Shown here: piece after piece, positions 9,594-20,261 of the stretch
How the letters are laid out: each line of letters starts with the position of its first letter
How positions within the stretch are numbered: the stretch's first letter is position 1
Origin: Anaerolineales bacterium
Lineage (GTDB): Bacteria > Chloroflexota > Anaerolineae > Anaerolineales > Villigracilaceae
Direction of reading: 5' to 3'
DNA: 64,000 nt
NCBI GenBank assembly: GCA_030834895.1
Contig: JAUQXA010000032.1
Coordinates: 124,001-188,000, forward strand
The notes under the pieces: generated by a model
Told to the model about the DNA's origin: nothing
The model's input: the letters and a program-made list of their open reading frames with translations, nothing else
The model's database searches: none
Translations under genes and position numbers: made by a program

Positions 9594-10424
9594 CTAATCC
9601 TCGATGCTGACTTCGTTCTCCAACTCCACGCCGCGCGGGTCGGTATTGGGTTCAATGCGGCGGGCGAAGATCAAATAACCGGTGTGCGCCACCATGCGGT
9701 CGGCGGGACGGATACGGGCGGGATCGGATTTGAAATGGCGCAACATCAGTTCGCACACTTCCACAAAGGCAAAGTTGTTTTTTTTCAAAGCCACCAGCAT
9801 CTTTTCGACCTGGTTGAAGGTTGGGATGATCGTGCCCAAAAAACCACCGGGCTTGAGCGCGGCGCGCACCTGTCCGATGTATTCGTATGGGAATTGCACA
9901 TCGAGGAAGAAGGCATCCATGTCGATCTCGTCAAAGCCTTCGCGGATGTCACGCAGTTTGAACTCGACTCGTGAGGTAAGCCCGACCCGCTCCACGTTCT
10001 TGCGGGCAAGGCTTTGTGTATCTGACTTTTGCTCGTAGGAGACCACCCGTCCCTCCGCGCCGACAGCGGTCGCCATGGCAATCGTCACCGAGCCGGACCC
10101 TGTGCCTGCCTCCATCACATGCTTGCCGGGCGTGATGCCCATCATCGTCAAAATGTAACCAATGTCCTTGGGATACAAAATCTGCGTGGCGCGCGGCAGG
10201 TCATTGAGGATATCCGCAATGGATGGCTGCAATAAAAAGAACGGCGCCCCCGTATGACTGAACACCTGCGAGCCGTACGGCTTGCCGATCAGGTCATCAT
10301 GCTTGAGGATGCCGCGATGACTTTGAAATTCCGCGCCCGATTTCAAGGCAAAAATAAAATGCTTGTGGGTCAGTCCAACCAGTTGGGCAAGGTCGCCTTC
10401 CCGCGCAGTGGAGGAATAGTTCAT
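9594..10424 (-). CDS. trmI: tRNA (adenine-N1-)-methyltransferase, TrmI family
   Basis: PKDIGYILTMMGITPGKHVMEAGTGSGSVTIAMA...DAFFLDVQFPYEY..ALKPGGFLGTIIPTFNQV. Confidence 0.9.
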   Translation of the reverse strand: MNYSSTAREGDLAQLVGLTHKHFIFALKSGAEFQSHRGILKHDDLIGKPYGSQVFSHTGAPFFLLQPSIADILNDLPRATQILYPKDIGYILTMMGITPGKHVMEAGTGSGSVTIAMATAVGAEGRVVSYEQKSDTQSLARKNVERVGLTSRVEFKLRDIREGFDEIDMDAFFLDVQFPYEYIGQVRAALKPGGFLGTIIPTFNQVEKMLVALKKNNFAFVEVCELMLRHFKSDPARIRPADRMVAHTGYLIFARRIEPNTDPRGVELENEVSIED

Positions 10425-10445
10425 GAAGTTATTGTACTCCCTCGT

Positions 10446-11708
10446 TCATCTAACTCCCTCCGCATCCCCCTCGCTGGAGGCGGCGCCAGAAGCGGCGGAT
10501 GGCAGAACAGGCATGGACGAAATCCTCATCGTTTTATTGGCTATTGGCAGCAACAAGAACATCCCAACTGCAAGCACGAACATACCTCCCGCCGTGGCGG
10601 GCAAGATGTTGACAAGCCATTCAGGTTTGCCGATGACTTCTCCAATCATGGAAAACCCCGCCCCTACGGCGCAGGCATTCCAAACGCCGTGGATGAGAAC
10701 AGCGCTGAAATACGCGGCAAACAAACGCAGGATGCGTCGCTCGCGAAACGCCGAGACAATTCCCCACCCCACCAATCCAGTAGCCATGATATGCAACATG
10801 CTCGTCCCGGCGCGGATGGTGACAATCACCGGCCAGGACTCCGTTCCCGCGCCGCTGGCGTTCAGGCTCTCGACCAGGGCAAACGATGCGCCGCTCAACA
10901 ATCCCATTGCAAATCCCTGGGCAGGGGATTCGATTTTCCGGGCAAAAATCCACACTGCCAGCGGCTTGAACAACTCTTCGATCAATGGCACGAAAACGGC
11001 TATGTACGCAAGCGCTACAGCAATTACAGACGGGCTCGAAAAATACGGCGCAAGCAATTTCAGAATAACCTCCTCATTTGTTTCATTTTCGAGCGCCACC
11101 CTGAGTCTTGCGATTTCCTGAAATAATGCCGGTTCCTGTACCGAAATATAAACCGCTGCAATAATGATAAAGGCCAACAAGAGGACAATTTCCATCACGA
11201 TCATCAACAGCGGGCCGAGGGTCATGCTCAAGCCGAAGACGCTGAAGACTCGCCAACGTTGGCCGAGTTCGATGTCCTTTGAACCGATACCAAATAAGAT
11301 CCAGATGGGCGGCACGATGACTGCAATAGTCAAAATGGGAAGGAAGAGCCATGCAAGCCACGTCACCTGCGTGGATACAACGACCGCGCCAATCGCCACG
11401 GACATGATGACCAGCGCTATAACCGCCGCTATCTGCCAGCCTGCAAATGGGAATTTGATTACAGTCTCCGCTTGTTCGCGCCCCAGAAATTTTTGCAAAA
11501 CAAACCACGAACACAATAACAAGGCCGCGCCTACAAAGCCAAATGCGAAAGCGCTGATCATTTGTCCAGCCGCATCGCCCTCTTCGGTGAAGAGGATAAT
11601 GATCGAGTTCGCACTCATTCCCAAAGCAATCAGCAACGTTACAGACACGCCCAAACCAAGAGCGATCAGGGTCAAGAGTGAAGCCCAGTGAACTTTGTTA
11701 GTTTGCAT
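10446..11708 (-). CDS. PrsW family intramembrane metalloprotease-like protein
   Basis: AVFVPLIEELFKPLAVW...HIMATGLVGWGI...FSAVLIHGVWNA motifs, multi-TM. Confidence 0.8.
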   Translation of the reverse strand: MQTNKVHWASLLTLIALGLGVSVTLLIALGMSANSIIILFTEEGDAAGQMISAFAFGFVGAALLLCSWFVLQKFLGREQAETVIKFPFAGWQIAAVIALVIMSVAIGAVVVSTQVTWLAWLFLPILTIAVIVPPIWILFGIGSKDIELGQRWRVFSVFGLSMTLGPLLMIVMEIVLLLAFIIIAAVYISVQEPALFQEIARLRVALENETNEEVILKLLAPYFSSPSVIAVALAYIAVFVPLIEELFKPLAVWIFARKIESPAQGFAMGLLSGASFALVESLNASGAGTESWPVIVTIRAGTSMLHIMATGLVGWGIVSAFRERRILRLFAAYFSAVLIHGVWNACAVGAGFSMIGEVIGKPEWLVNILPATAGGMFVLAVGMFLLLPIANKTMRISSMPVLPSAASGAASSEGDAEGVR

Positions 11709-12943
11709 TATTTCTCTTCCACTTCCACGCTCAGGATTTTATCGCCGGGACTCAATGCCTGCCCGCTGCCGGGGTCACGCGGCATTAATTTTTCCGCCAC
11801 ATCCAATCCATTGAGCACCTGTCCAAAAATGGTATACCCGCCGTCGAGTTGAGGTGCTGGCGCGAAGGTGATGAAGAACTGACTGCCGTTCGTGTCCAAT
11901 CCATTGTTTGACATGGCTACCATACCAGGTTTATCGAATTTCAAATCGTTGTCCTCATTTTTGAAGAAATATCCGGGGTTGCCTCTGCCTGTTCCGCTGG
12001 GGTCACCTGATTGAGCCAAAAAGCCGGGGACAACACGATGGAAGGTCACACCATTGTACCAACCCTGCTTTGCAAGGAACACGAACGAATTCACCGCCAA
12101 AGGTGCCTTGTCTGGGAACAACTGCATCACAATATCGCCCTTCTCGGTGTGCAACGTAACAATGTATTGACTCTGCGGATTGACATTGAAAGGCGGGCAT
12201 TGAGTAAATTGCTTTCGGCCAAGAGCAAACAAACCCACTGCATCGCTCACGCTTTGGTAATCCAAAAGATAGGATGGCTGGAGGTTACCGTTAATGAGGA
12301 TCAGCGGGACTGCCGGAATGCTCAACTTCTTGGCCGACTCGTACATTTCCTGAAGGCTGGTCGCCGTTTCCTCAGCCTTCATTGCCGTCTTGAGTTTTTC
12401 TTCATCCATTTCCAGGGCGGCGGCTTCCCGCAGGACCCAGGCATCGAATGCCGCAGGTTTCAGAGACTTCCATTCGGCGTGTTTGGCAAAGAGCAAGTCA
12501 TACATCAACCAAAACTGACCCTGTTCATCCGCCGCGAGCGCAGCAAGGACAGCCTGCTCCGATTTATCGAGGACTCCAATCAGCGGCAGTGGGCGAAATA
12601 CAAAGCGCACGTCTTTGTGTTCGGACATTAACTTGCCGATAATGCCCGCCATGTTGAGGCAGCTATCCGACTGAAACTCACAATACTCAACAATAGTCAC
12701 AGGTGCATCAGCGGGGCCGACGGAAAAATCCCCCGCAGTGACAGGTGGAAAGTACGAGTCAAGACTGGGCGCGACAGTCGGTTCGACACTAATCGCGGAG
12801 CAACTGGAGACGGGAGTTGGAGTGTCCATGATTACAGGCTTTACAAGAGCAGGCGTGGGAGTCGGGGTCACATCCGCCCGTGAGGCACAAGCGCTGAGGA
12901 TTAACATAAAAACGATGAGAAACAAAACATGAAGATTTTTCAT
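11708..12943 (-). CDS. Lipoprotein with DsbA/thioredoxin-like domain fused to cyclophilin-type PPIase
   Basis: LSACAS lipobox; VTIVEYCEFQSDSCLNMAGIIGKL (DsbA-like); then TEKGDIVMQLFPDKAPLAVNSFVFLAKQGWYNGVTFHRVVPGFLAQSGDPSGTGRGNPGY... NGSQFFITFAPAPQLDGGYTIFGQV (cyclophilin). Confidence 0.9.
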   Translation of the reverse strand: MKNLHVLFLIVFMLILSACASRADVTPTPTPALVKPVIMDTPTPVSSCSAISVEPTVAPSLDSYFPPVTAGDFSVGPADAPVTIVEYCEFQSDSCLNMAGIIGKLMSEHKDVRFVFRPLPLIGVLDKSEQAVLAALAADEQGQFWLMYDLLFAKHAEWKSLKPAAFDAWVLREAAALEMDEEKLKTAMKAEETATSLQEMYESAKKLSIPAVPLILINGNLQPSYLLDYQSVSDAVGLFALGRKQFTQCPPFNVNPQSQYIVTLHTEKGDIVMQLFPDKAPLAVNSFVFLAKQGWYNGVTFHRVVPGFLAQSGDPSGTGRGNPGYFFKNEDNDLKFDKPGMVAMSNNGLDTNGSQFFITFAPAPQLDGGYTIFGQVLNGLDVAEKLMPRDPGSGQALSPGDKILSVEVEEK

Positions 12944-12972
12944 GAGAAACCTTTACTGATGCATAATCCACA

Positions 12973-14253
12973 TTACGGGCTTACCGCATCCCTCAACTGT
13001 TGGAAATCGGTCATCCACGAAATCGTGTTGACAAAATCCGCCAGCGACTTGCTCCGGGCGCGTAGGGCACGCACGGCCGGGCCGACGGGGTCTTCTCCCG
13101 CCGCCCCGCCGGGAGTATCGGCGTAGGCTCCATAAAAGGCAAAGTAAGCCTGATTGATCTTGCGAAGCAAATAGCCATTTTTCAAAAATACGAGACGACG
13201 CGACTCCATGTAGGCTTCGGCTTCGTCGATTTTCCCTTCGGCAAGTAATGCATCGACTGTGACGCGGGTTTTATGCATTTCGGCGCGGAAATCAAAAGGA
13301 GGGCGCAGAAAATCTCCGGGCTCGGGATGATCCAAAGGAATAGAAATCTCCCTAGGCGTAGTCGAAGGGTTTGAAGCTTGAACCAGCTCAGGATAAAAAC
13401 GATTAAACACAAGCGCGCCAATTTCATCTCCCGCTATCGAGGCGACAGTCTCATTCATGGTGCGCAATTCGGGAGTCTCACCGTACAACATACCCAGCGG
13501 GCGGAGTGTAAGGTAGTTGTGAATCCACTCGTGCGCCACCGTGCTGAGAATCCAGTTCATGTCCGTGCTGCGCATGACCATGGTCGGATACACCCCCACG
13601 CCGCCGATATTAACAACCAACGACGACACACCCAGCCCTTCGTCCACACGGCTTTCGAGGACGGAGATTTGATCAATCGTCAATTCGGTTTCGACGGAGA
13701 TATTTGCGGCCTGTTCGATCCGATCACGCGGTGAGCTAATCAACGCCATGGGCAGCGGCGTGGAGTGATACCATACGTCCGGCACAGGCTGTCCCACTGC
13801 GGTCAAACCAATCTCTGCGAGAATTTGGCTCACTTGTTCCTGCAAGATTGCCTCGGCAAACGGTGCAAGTTCCCTTTGACGGACATACAATCCGTCAAGT
13901 TCGGCACGCAGGGATTCGGATGCAAGTTCCTTATCTATGATCGCGGCGTCGGCATAGATTTTTTCCAACTCGTACTCTTTTTCGAGGATTTGCTGTGTAT
14001 ACCGCCAATTTTCAAAGACAATTCGCTTTTGTGTCGCAGGGTCGAAGTTATACGGCGCGCCAATGGAGGCGGCGCGTAATTTGAGCAGTGCGGCATTTCC
14101 CATCCACGAGACATAGTTGAATTCCATCTCGCGGGTGAAGGCGCGCACCTTTTCCAGTTCATCCGCACTGGATGGAGTACCATACCCCAGAACCAGGGCA
14201 AGGATAAAAAGGATGAAAGTAAGTTCAAGTCCGCGAATGATGCGTTGAAACAT
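12973..14253 (-). CDS. Putative HExxH zinc metalloprotease, hypothetical
   Basis: WILSTVAHEWIHNYL (HEWIH) and downstream NETVASIAGDE; N-terminal TM anchor. Confidence 0.6.
   Translation of the reverse strand: MFQRIIRGLELTFILFILALVLGYGTPSSADELEKVRAFTREMEFNYVSWMGNAALLKLRAASIGAPYNFDPATQKRIVFENWRYTQQILEKEYELEKIYADAAIIDKELASESLRAELDGLYVRQRELAPFAEAILQEQVSQILAEIGLTAVGQPVPDVWYHSTPLPMALISSPRDRIEQAANISVETELTIDQISVLESRVDEGLGVSSLVVNIGGVGVYPTMVMRSTDMNWILSTVAHEWIHNYLTLRPLGMLYGETPELRTMNETVASIAGDEIGALVFNRFYPELVQASNPSTTPREISIPLDHPEPGDFLRPPFDFRAEMHKTRVTVDALLAEGKIDEAEAYMESRRLVFLKNGYLLRKINQAYFAFYGAYADTPGGAAGEDPVGPAVRALRARSKSLADFVNTISWMTDFQQLRDAVSP
13350..13369 (-). repeat. Intragenic REP-like palindrome (cccttcgactacgcctaggg)
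   Basis: Same pattern as 40176-40197; encodes the low-similarity insert NPSTTPRE in the metalloprotease. Confidence 0.55.
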
Positions 14254-14632
14254 GCATTGGATTATAACAAAGCGGAGTCTGTCCAATACCTCGGCACTAG
14301 CCAGGCAACAGGTTACACGAAGCGAAAACGGAAGCAGGCTCATTAGACATTTATTAATTCGCGCACCCAAACACCTTCAATTTCGTATTCTTGAATTAGA
14401 ATAGTGCGTTGGGATGGTAGGGAAATTTACAAAACCTACACATTCTTTACACATTGTTTCGATAGACTAACATCCCAGGGATGTGTTTCAAGCAGGCGGG
14501 GAAGGGTAGCAAGCCAATTTGACCGTCTTATGTGCCAGCAGAACGGTTATTTCAACTGAAACGAAACACGCCCAAATCGCAGCCGCGTCAGTTCGCTCAA
14601 CGCGCACTGACCATACGCTTGGAGAATACTAC

Positions 14633-15898
14633 ATGAAAAAATTCTTCTCGAAATTTTCCCGCAGAACATGGATCATCACAGGGGTTATCCTGGTCGTTTT
14701 GCTCGTTGTCGTCTTCCTTCTCACCAGGGGTGGGGGTGAGAATGCATCCCTCTTCCAGACCGCCGCCGCAGAGCGCGGATCATTGCAGGCAACGGTTGGA
14801 GCCACCGGCAGTGTGCGCGCAAAGCAAAGTGCCACCCTCGTCTGGGAAACGACGGGCATCGTGGAAAAGGTCAACGTTAATGTGGGAGATAAAGTCTCGA
14901 AGGATGAGACCCTTGCCAGCCTTGCCAAGTCTTCTCTTACCCAAAATGTGATCCTTGCCGAAGCCGACCTTGCCAGTGCTCAAAAGGCATTGGAGGATTT
15001 GCTTGGATCAGATACGGCGCGCGCCCAAGCTCTGCGCAACGTGGATAAGGCGGAAGAAGATTACAAAAAGGCATACAATTACCGCCTGGGCTTGAACGGC
15101 AAAATAGATATTACCGAGGTATATCTTGACCGTGGCGTTCCCAAAGTGCGCTATCACAAGGGTTATGCCGACGCTGAAACCATCGCCGATGCGGATGAAA
15201 AACTCGCTTTGGCTGAGGCGCAATTAAACGATGCCCGCCGCAATTATGAACGACTAAAGAATGGGTCCGATACCGCCGACGTTGCCGCCGCCGAAGCGCG
15301 GGTGGCTGCCGCCCAGTCCACGCTGGATATGGCGCGAATCATTGCTCCCTTCGCCGGCACAGTGACACAATCCAGTCCTGCAATCGGCGACCAGGTCTCC
15401 GCAGGCACAGTTGCTTTCCGCGTGGATGATCTTTCACACCTGTTGGTGGATGTGCAGGTCTCGGAAGTGGATATCAACACGGTAACTATTGGTCAGGAAG
15501 CAACCCTGACCTTCGACGCGGTGCTCGGCAGGTCAGATCACTACCACGGCAAGGTGGTGCAGGTCAGTCAGGCGGGCGATACAGTGCAGGGTGTTGTCAG
15601 TTTCACGGTCACGGTTGAATTGACCGATGCGGATGAATCCGTCAAACCCGGCATGACCGCCGCGGTCAACATCATTGTCGAGGAAGTGAAGGATGTGATT
15701 CTGATCCCCAACCGTGCTGTTCGGCTGGTCAACAATGAGCGCGTGGTGTACCTGCTGGTGGATGGGATGCCAAAGGATGTCAAGGTCAAGCTTGGCTCTA
15801 CGGATGGCATCAACAGCGCCCTCGTGGATGGCGACATAAAAGAAGGCGACCCGGTCATTTTGAACCCACCTACGATGGGGGGACCATTTGGAGGTTAG
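14633..15898 (+). CDS. HlyD/MacA-like efflux periplasmic adaptor subunit
   Basis: N-terminal TM, '[38 protein letters not shown]', coiled coil, '[11 protein letters not shown]', beta-barrel and '[27 protein letters not shown]'. Confidence 0.85.
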   Translation: MKKFFSKFSRRTWIITGVILVVLLVVVFLLTRGGGENASLFQTAAAERGSLQATVGATGSVRAKQSATLVWETTGIVEKVNVNVGDKVSKDETLASLAKSSLTQNVILAEADLASAQKALEDLLGSDTARAQALRNVDKAEEDYKKAYNYRLGLNGKIDITEVYLDRGVPKVRYHKGYADAETIADADEKLALAEAQLNDARRNYERLKNGSDTADVAAAEARVAAAQSTLDMARIIAPFAGTVTQSSPAIGDQVSAGTVAFRVDDLSHLLVDVQVSEVDINTVTIGQEATLTFDAVLGRSDHYHGKVVQVSQAGDTVQGVVSFTVTVELTDADESVKPGMTAAVNIIVEEVKDVILIPNRAVRLVNNERVVYLLVDGMPKDVKVKLGSTDGINSALVDGDIKEGDPVILNPPTMGGPFGG

Positions 15899-15899
15899 C

Positions 15900-16601
15900 A
15901 TGGATTGGGTGATCGAGGCGCATAACCTCACGAAAACATACAAGATGGGCGAAATCGAAGTACATGCCTTGAATGGGGTTTCGTTTACCATCGAGCGCGG
16001 CGAAGTCGTTGCCATCATGGGTCCATCGGGTTCAGGCAAGTCCACCATGATGAACACGCTTGGCTGTCTGGACAGACCCACCTCCGGCGAATATATTTTG
16101 GACGGCGAGGCGGTCGCCAACATGACAGATGATCAACTTGCCAGCGTCCGCAACCGCAAGGTTGGATTTGTTTTCCAAAGTTTCAACCTGCTCTCGCGCC
16201 TGACTGCTATCGGCAATGTGGAATTACCCCTGCGTTATGCGGGAGTTACTGAAGGACGCCGCGACCAGGCAAAAGCCGCCCTCGAAGCGGTGGGACTGGG
16301 CGACCGTATGACCCACCGTCCGTTTGAACTCTCCGGCGGACAGCAGCAGCGTGTGGCGGTTGCCCGCGCCATTGTCAACGACCCTGCCATCATCATGGCA
16401 GATGAACCGACAGGGAACCTGGATTCGAAAGTCGGAAAAGAGATCATGCACCTTTTGCTGAACCTGAATAAGGAACGAGGAACGACGTTGATCATCGTCA
16501 CGCATGATCCTTTGATCGCTGCGCAGACCCAGCGTGTGATCCGTTTGGTTGATGGTGAAATTGACCTCTCCTACGAAGAAAACGGAGGGAGTAAAACATG
16601 A
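15900..16601 (+). CDS. ABC transporter ATP-binding protein (MacB/LolD type)
   Basis: Walker [10 protein letters not shown], signature [15 protein letters not shown], Walker [13 protein letters not shown]. Confidence 0.95.
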   Translation: MDWVIEAHNLTKTYKMGEIEVHALNGVSFTIERGEVVAIMGPSGSGKSTMMNTLGCLDRPTSGEYILDGEAVANMTDDQLASVRNRKVGFVFQSFNLLSRLTAIGNVELPLRYAGVTEGRRDQAKAALEAVGLGDRMTHRPFELSGGQQQRVAVARAIVNDPAIIMADEPTGNLDSKVGKEIMHLLLNLNKERGTTLIIVTHDPLIAAQTQRVIRLVDGEIDLSYEENGGSKT

Positions 16602-17854
16602 CCATCGGACAAGCCCTTCTCGAAGCCCTCGAAAGTTTGAGCGGCAATAAAATGCGCTCCGGGCTGACGGTGCTGGGCATCGTCATCGGTGTCGCGGCAG
16701 TCATCGCCATGCTTGCGGTCGGAAACGGCGCGCAGGCATCCATCACAGGTTCCATCAGCAGTATCGGTACGAATCTGTTATTCGTCTTCCGCGGCGGACC
16801 CGAACAGGGAGGAGGTGGACCCGGAGGCGGCAGGAGCGGCAGAAATGACCGTCCGCTGACACTGGGAGATGCGGAAGCTATTAACGACCCGTTTGCCGCG
16901 CCCTCCGTGGCGGCGGTCGCTCCCTCACTTGAAGGAAATGGAACCATCGCATACGGAGGCGAAACTACCACTTCCAGCATCTCGGGCGTCACTCCTGCTT
17001 ACGCCGGAGTCCGCAACATGGAACTCGCCGAGGGTGAATTCATCAACGAAGAACACATCAATGGGAGAATGTCGGTTGCCATCCTCGGGCCGGAAACGGC
17101 GGACGCCCTCTTCGGTCGTCACGACGGTCTCGTTGGCGAAACTATCCGTATCGAAGGACAACCCTTCCGTGTGGTCGGCATTTTGGTTGCCAAAGGTGGC
17201 GGCGCGTTTGGCAGTGAAGACAACGCTGTCTATATCCCATTCACAACCGCCCAGGCACGCCTGATCAAACGCGGCTCGCTCGACCAGGTGGATATGATCT
17301 TCATACAAGCCACCAGCGCTGAAAGCGTAACTTCGGCATCTGACGAAATCTCGAACATTCTGCGCCAGCGTCATCGCACGCCCGTCGGCGAGGATGATTT
17401 CACCGTTTTCACCCAACAGGACTTTCTGCAGACCTTTGAAACCATCACCGGCGTGCTAACCATTTTCCTAGGCGGCATCGCGGGTATTTCCCTGCTGGTG
17501 GGCGGCATCGGCATCATGAACATTATGCTGGTCTCGGTGACGGAACGTACGCGCGAGATCGGTCTGCGCAAGGCGTTGGGCGCACGTAAAAGGGATATCC
17601 TGCTGCAATTTTTGACCGAGTCCTCGGTACTCAGTCTGGTCGGCGGCATCATCGGAATCCTGTTCGGCTGGCTGATCGCTTTCATCGTAGGCAAGGTTGC
17701 CACTGCGACAGGAACTGACTTCACTCCCATTGTCGGCACAGATGCCATTCTGCTCTCGACCAGTTTCTCGGCAGCCATCGGTCTTTTCTTCGGGATTTAT
17801 CCTGCCAGCCGCGCCGCAAATCTCGAGCCTGTGGAAGCGCTGCGTCACGAATAA
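16598..17854 (+). CDS. ABC transporter permease (MacB/FtsX type)
   Basis: [20 protein letters not shown]...[33 protein letters not shown]...[18 protein letters not shown]. Confidence 0.95.
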   Translation: MTIGQALLEALESLSGNKMRSGLTVLGIVIGVAAVIAMLAVGNGAQASITGSISSIGTNLLFVFRGGPEQGGGGPGGGRSGRNDRPLTLGDAEAINDPFAAPSVAAVAPSLEGNGTIAYGGETTTSSISGVTPAYAGVRNMELAEGEFINEEHINGRMSVAILGPETADALFGRHDGLVGETIRIEGQPFRVVGILVAKGGGAFGSEDNAVYIPFTTAQARLIKRGSLDQVDMIFIQATSAESVTSASDEISNILRQRHRTPVGEDDFTVFTQQDFLQTFETITGVLTIFLGGIAGISLLVGGIGIMNIMLVSVTERTREIGLRKALGARKRDILLQFLTESSVLSLVGGIIGILFGWLIAFIVGKVATATGTDFTPIVGTDAILLSTSFSAAIGLFFGIYPASRAANLEPVEALRHE

Positions 17855-17863
17855 GGCAAAGAA

Positions 17864-18574
17864 ATGACCAGGTCATCACAGATTACCAGGAACGTCGTTG
17901 TCGCCCTGTTCCTTATATTCTTAGCTCAGGCATGTGTGCAGTTCAAGGCGGATACTCCAACTCCGACCACGAACCCCAAGACTCCTGCTTTGGAAGAGCA
18001 GGTAAGTTTGCCGTCCACCCCAACAGCCACAATTGAGTCAGCCGTCCCGACCAAAACGGAAATTCCGCCCACTGTTACGTCAATTCCCAACGTGACAATT
18101 ACCGTGGTGAAGGGAAACTTGTTCATTCGTCGCGGACCGGATATGGCATTCAATCCCGTCGGCGTGCTTTACAAGGATACGAGTGCAAAGATCGTCGCGC
18201 GTGATGTGCTTTCTGACTGGGTGCAGATTCAACTCCCAAATTCCGATGAAACGGGATGGGTATCCGTTCAAACAGAATATTCGCAAATCGAAGGTGATCT
18301 GAAGAATCTGCCAGAATACACTCCCACCGAATGGCCTGTAGCCGCCTACCTGTTGAATTGCACACATCACAGCATGTATGTCCTGCCGGGCGAGATCGTG
18401 ATTCCCTCTTCATATGAGTACCCGGACAACGAAATCTGGATTTATCCGGGCACTTACACAGTCCATGACATGGATGTCTCTGGCGACCCTGAGGTAATGG
18501 ATTTCAGCATTAAAGAAGGGCAAACCATCGAAATCCGCTGGGATGGAGCGGGCGAAAAACGTAAATGCCCGTAG
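17864..18574 (+). CDS. SH3-domain lipoprotein-like protein
   Basis: VTITVVKGNLFIRRGPDMAFNPVGVLYKDTSAKIVARDVLSDWVQIQLPNSDETGWVS bacterial SH3 pattern. Confidence 0.7.
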   Translation: MTRSSQITRNVVVALFLIFLAQACVQFKADTPTPTTNPKTPALEEQVSLPSTPTATIESAVPTKTEIPPTVTSIPNVTITVVKGNLFIRRGPDMAFNPVGVLYKDTSAKIVARDVLSDWVQIQLPNSDETGWVSVQTEYSQIEGDLKNLPEYTPTEWPVAAYLLNCTHHSMYVLPGEIVIPSSYEYPDNEIWIYPGTYTVHDMDVSGDPEVMDFSIKEGQTIEIRWDGAGEKRKCP

Positions 18575-18584
18575 TTCGAGAATC

Positions 18585-18623
18585 AAGTGGCAGTCACTCA
18601 TAAAACGGAAGTGACTGTCACTT
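18585..18623. terminator. Terminator-like palindrome (AGTGACTGTCACTT family)
   Basis: aagtggcagtcact ... agtgactgtcacttttt; repeated motif at 26265-26302. Confidence 0.6.
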
Positions 18624-18701
18624 TTTCGTTTGCCAATATTTACGATACAATCAATCTGCAGGCAAGAATTTTCCGTCCATCACAATCACTCAGGAGTATT
18701 T

Positions 18702-20198
18702 ATGTCTGAAAAAATCGCACAACTCAAGGAATTACTCGGCGAGGTTGCAGACCTGCGCCAGGTTCAAAACGTATTGGAATGGGATCAGAATGTGAGCATG
18801 CCTCCCGGCGGCAGTGAAGCGCGCGGACAACAGCTTGCAACCATCGGGCGGATCGCCCACGAAAAAGCCACCTCAGACCAGGTTGGTAAACTGCTCGATG
18901 ACCTAAAACAAGAAGGGCTTGATCCCGATACGGATGACGGGGCGTTGGTCCGCGTGGCGGCCCGGGATTACGATAAAGCCACACGTGTACCGGGAGCTTT
19001 CGTCGCCAAGCAAGCCATCGCCATCACCAAGGCCTTTGATGCCTGGGTTGAAGCAAAGGGCAAGTCTGACTTTTCCATCTTCCACCCGCATCTCGAAAAG
19101 GTTGTTGAATTAGCGCAAGAATATATTTCCTTCTTCCCGCCCGCCGCACATCCCTATGATACCCTGCTCAACGACTACGAACCGGGCATGAAGACTGCCG
19201 ACGTGCAGGAAATCTTTGACCACTTGCGCCCGAAGCAGGTGGAATTAATCAAGAAGGTAAATTCTTCCAAACAGGTGAAGGATGATTTTCTCCACAAGAA
19301 ATACAACGAGAAGAAGGTGTGGGATTTCAGCGAAGCCATTATCACCAAGTTCGGTTATGACTGGAGCCGCGGCAGGCAGGACAAAGCTCCGCATCCATTC
19401 CAGACAACCTTCAGCGTGAACGATACGCGCATTACGAACCGCTTCGAGGCGGATAATCCGCTTGCCACACTGTTCAGTGCCATGCACGAATCAGGTCATG
19501 CCATGTATGAACAGGGCGGTAACCCGGCATATGAGCGCACACCGCTGGCAGGTGGGACGTCGCTTGCGGTTCACGAGTCCCAATCTCGCATGTGGGAAAA
19601 CATGGTGGGACGTTCGCTTCCGTTCTGGGAGCATTTCTTTCCAGCTTTGAAAAAGACCTTCCCTTCCCAGTTGGATGGCGTGAGTGTGAAATCCTTCTAT
19701 AAGGCCATCAACAAGGTTGAGTCCTCCTTCATCCGTGTCAATGCCGATGAGGCTACGTACAACATGCATGTTATGCTGCGGCTCGAAATGGAAATCGGCA
19801 TGATCGAAGGGAAATTCGCAGTGAAGGACCTGCCCGAAATCTGGAACGCAAAGATGGACGAGTACCTGGGTATTGTCCCGCCGAATGACGCGAAAGGTGT
19901 CCTGCAGGATGTCCATTGGTCGAGTGGGTTGATGGGGTACTTCTCCACTTACGCGCTTGGCAATCTCGTCTCGGCCCAATTGTGGGAGAAGATCAACAAA
20001 GACATAAAGGATCTCGACGAGCAAATCCGCAAGGGCAAGTTCGACGTATTGCTCAATTGGCTGCGCGAAAAGATCCATATCTATGGACACAAGTATGATC
20101 CACAAGACCTGGTACAAAAGGTCACCGGCTCGAAGATCAACTCCGATGCTTATGTCCGCTATTTGACGAACAAGTACGGCACCATTTACGGACTGTAG
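18702..20198 (+). CDS. M32 family carboxypeptidase
   Basis: ALFSAMHESGHAMYEQG (HExxH), AGGTSLAVHESQSRMWENMVGRS, VHWSSGLMGYFSTYALGNLVSAQLW. Confidence 0.95.
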   Translation: MSEKIAQLKELLGEVADLRQVQNVLEWDQNVSMPPGGSEARGQQLATIGRIAHEKATSDQVGKLLDDLKQEGLDPDTDDGALVRVAARDYDKATRVPGAFVAKQAIAITKAFDAWVEAKGKSDFSIFHPHLEKVVELAQEYISFFPPAAHPYDTLLNDYEPGMKTADVQEIFDHLRPKQVELIKKVNSSKQVKDDFLHKKYNEKKVWDFSEAIITKFGYDWSRGRQDKAPHPFQTTFSVNDTRITNRFEADNPLATLFSAMHESGHAMYEQGGNPAYERTPLAGGTSLAVHESQSRMWENMVGRSLPFWEHFFPALKKTFPSQLDGVSVKSFYKAINKVESSFIRVNADEATYNMHVMLRLEMEIGMIEGKFAVKDLPEIWNAKMDEYLGIVPPNDAKGVLQDVHWSSGLMGYFSTYALGNLVSAQLWEKINKDIKDLDEQIRKGKFDVLLNWLREKIHIYGHKYDPQDLVQKVTGSKINSDAYVRYLTNKYGTIYGL

Positions 20199-20207
20199 AA
20201 AAAACGG

Positions 20208-20245
20208 CATCCCGCAGGGTTCTCAGAAGATGATTCTGCGGGATG
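20208..20245 (+). terminator. Terminator-like hairpin
   Basis: catcccgcag / ctgcgggatg 10-bp stem after the M32 gene; weak T tail. Confidence 0.5.
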
Positions 20246-20261
20246 TTGATTCCATCCCACC

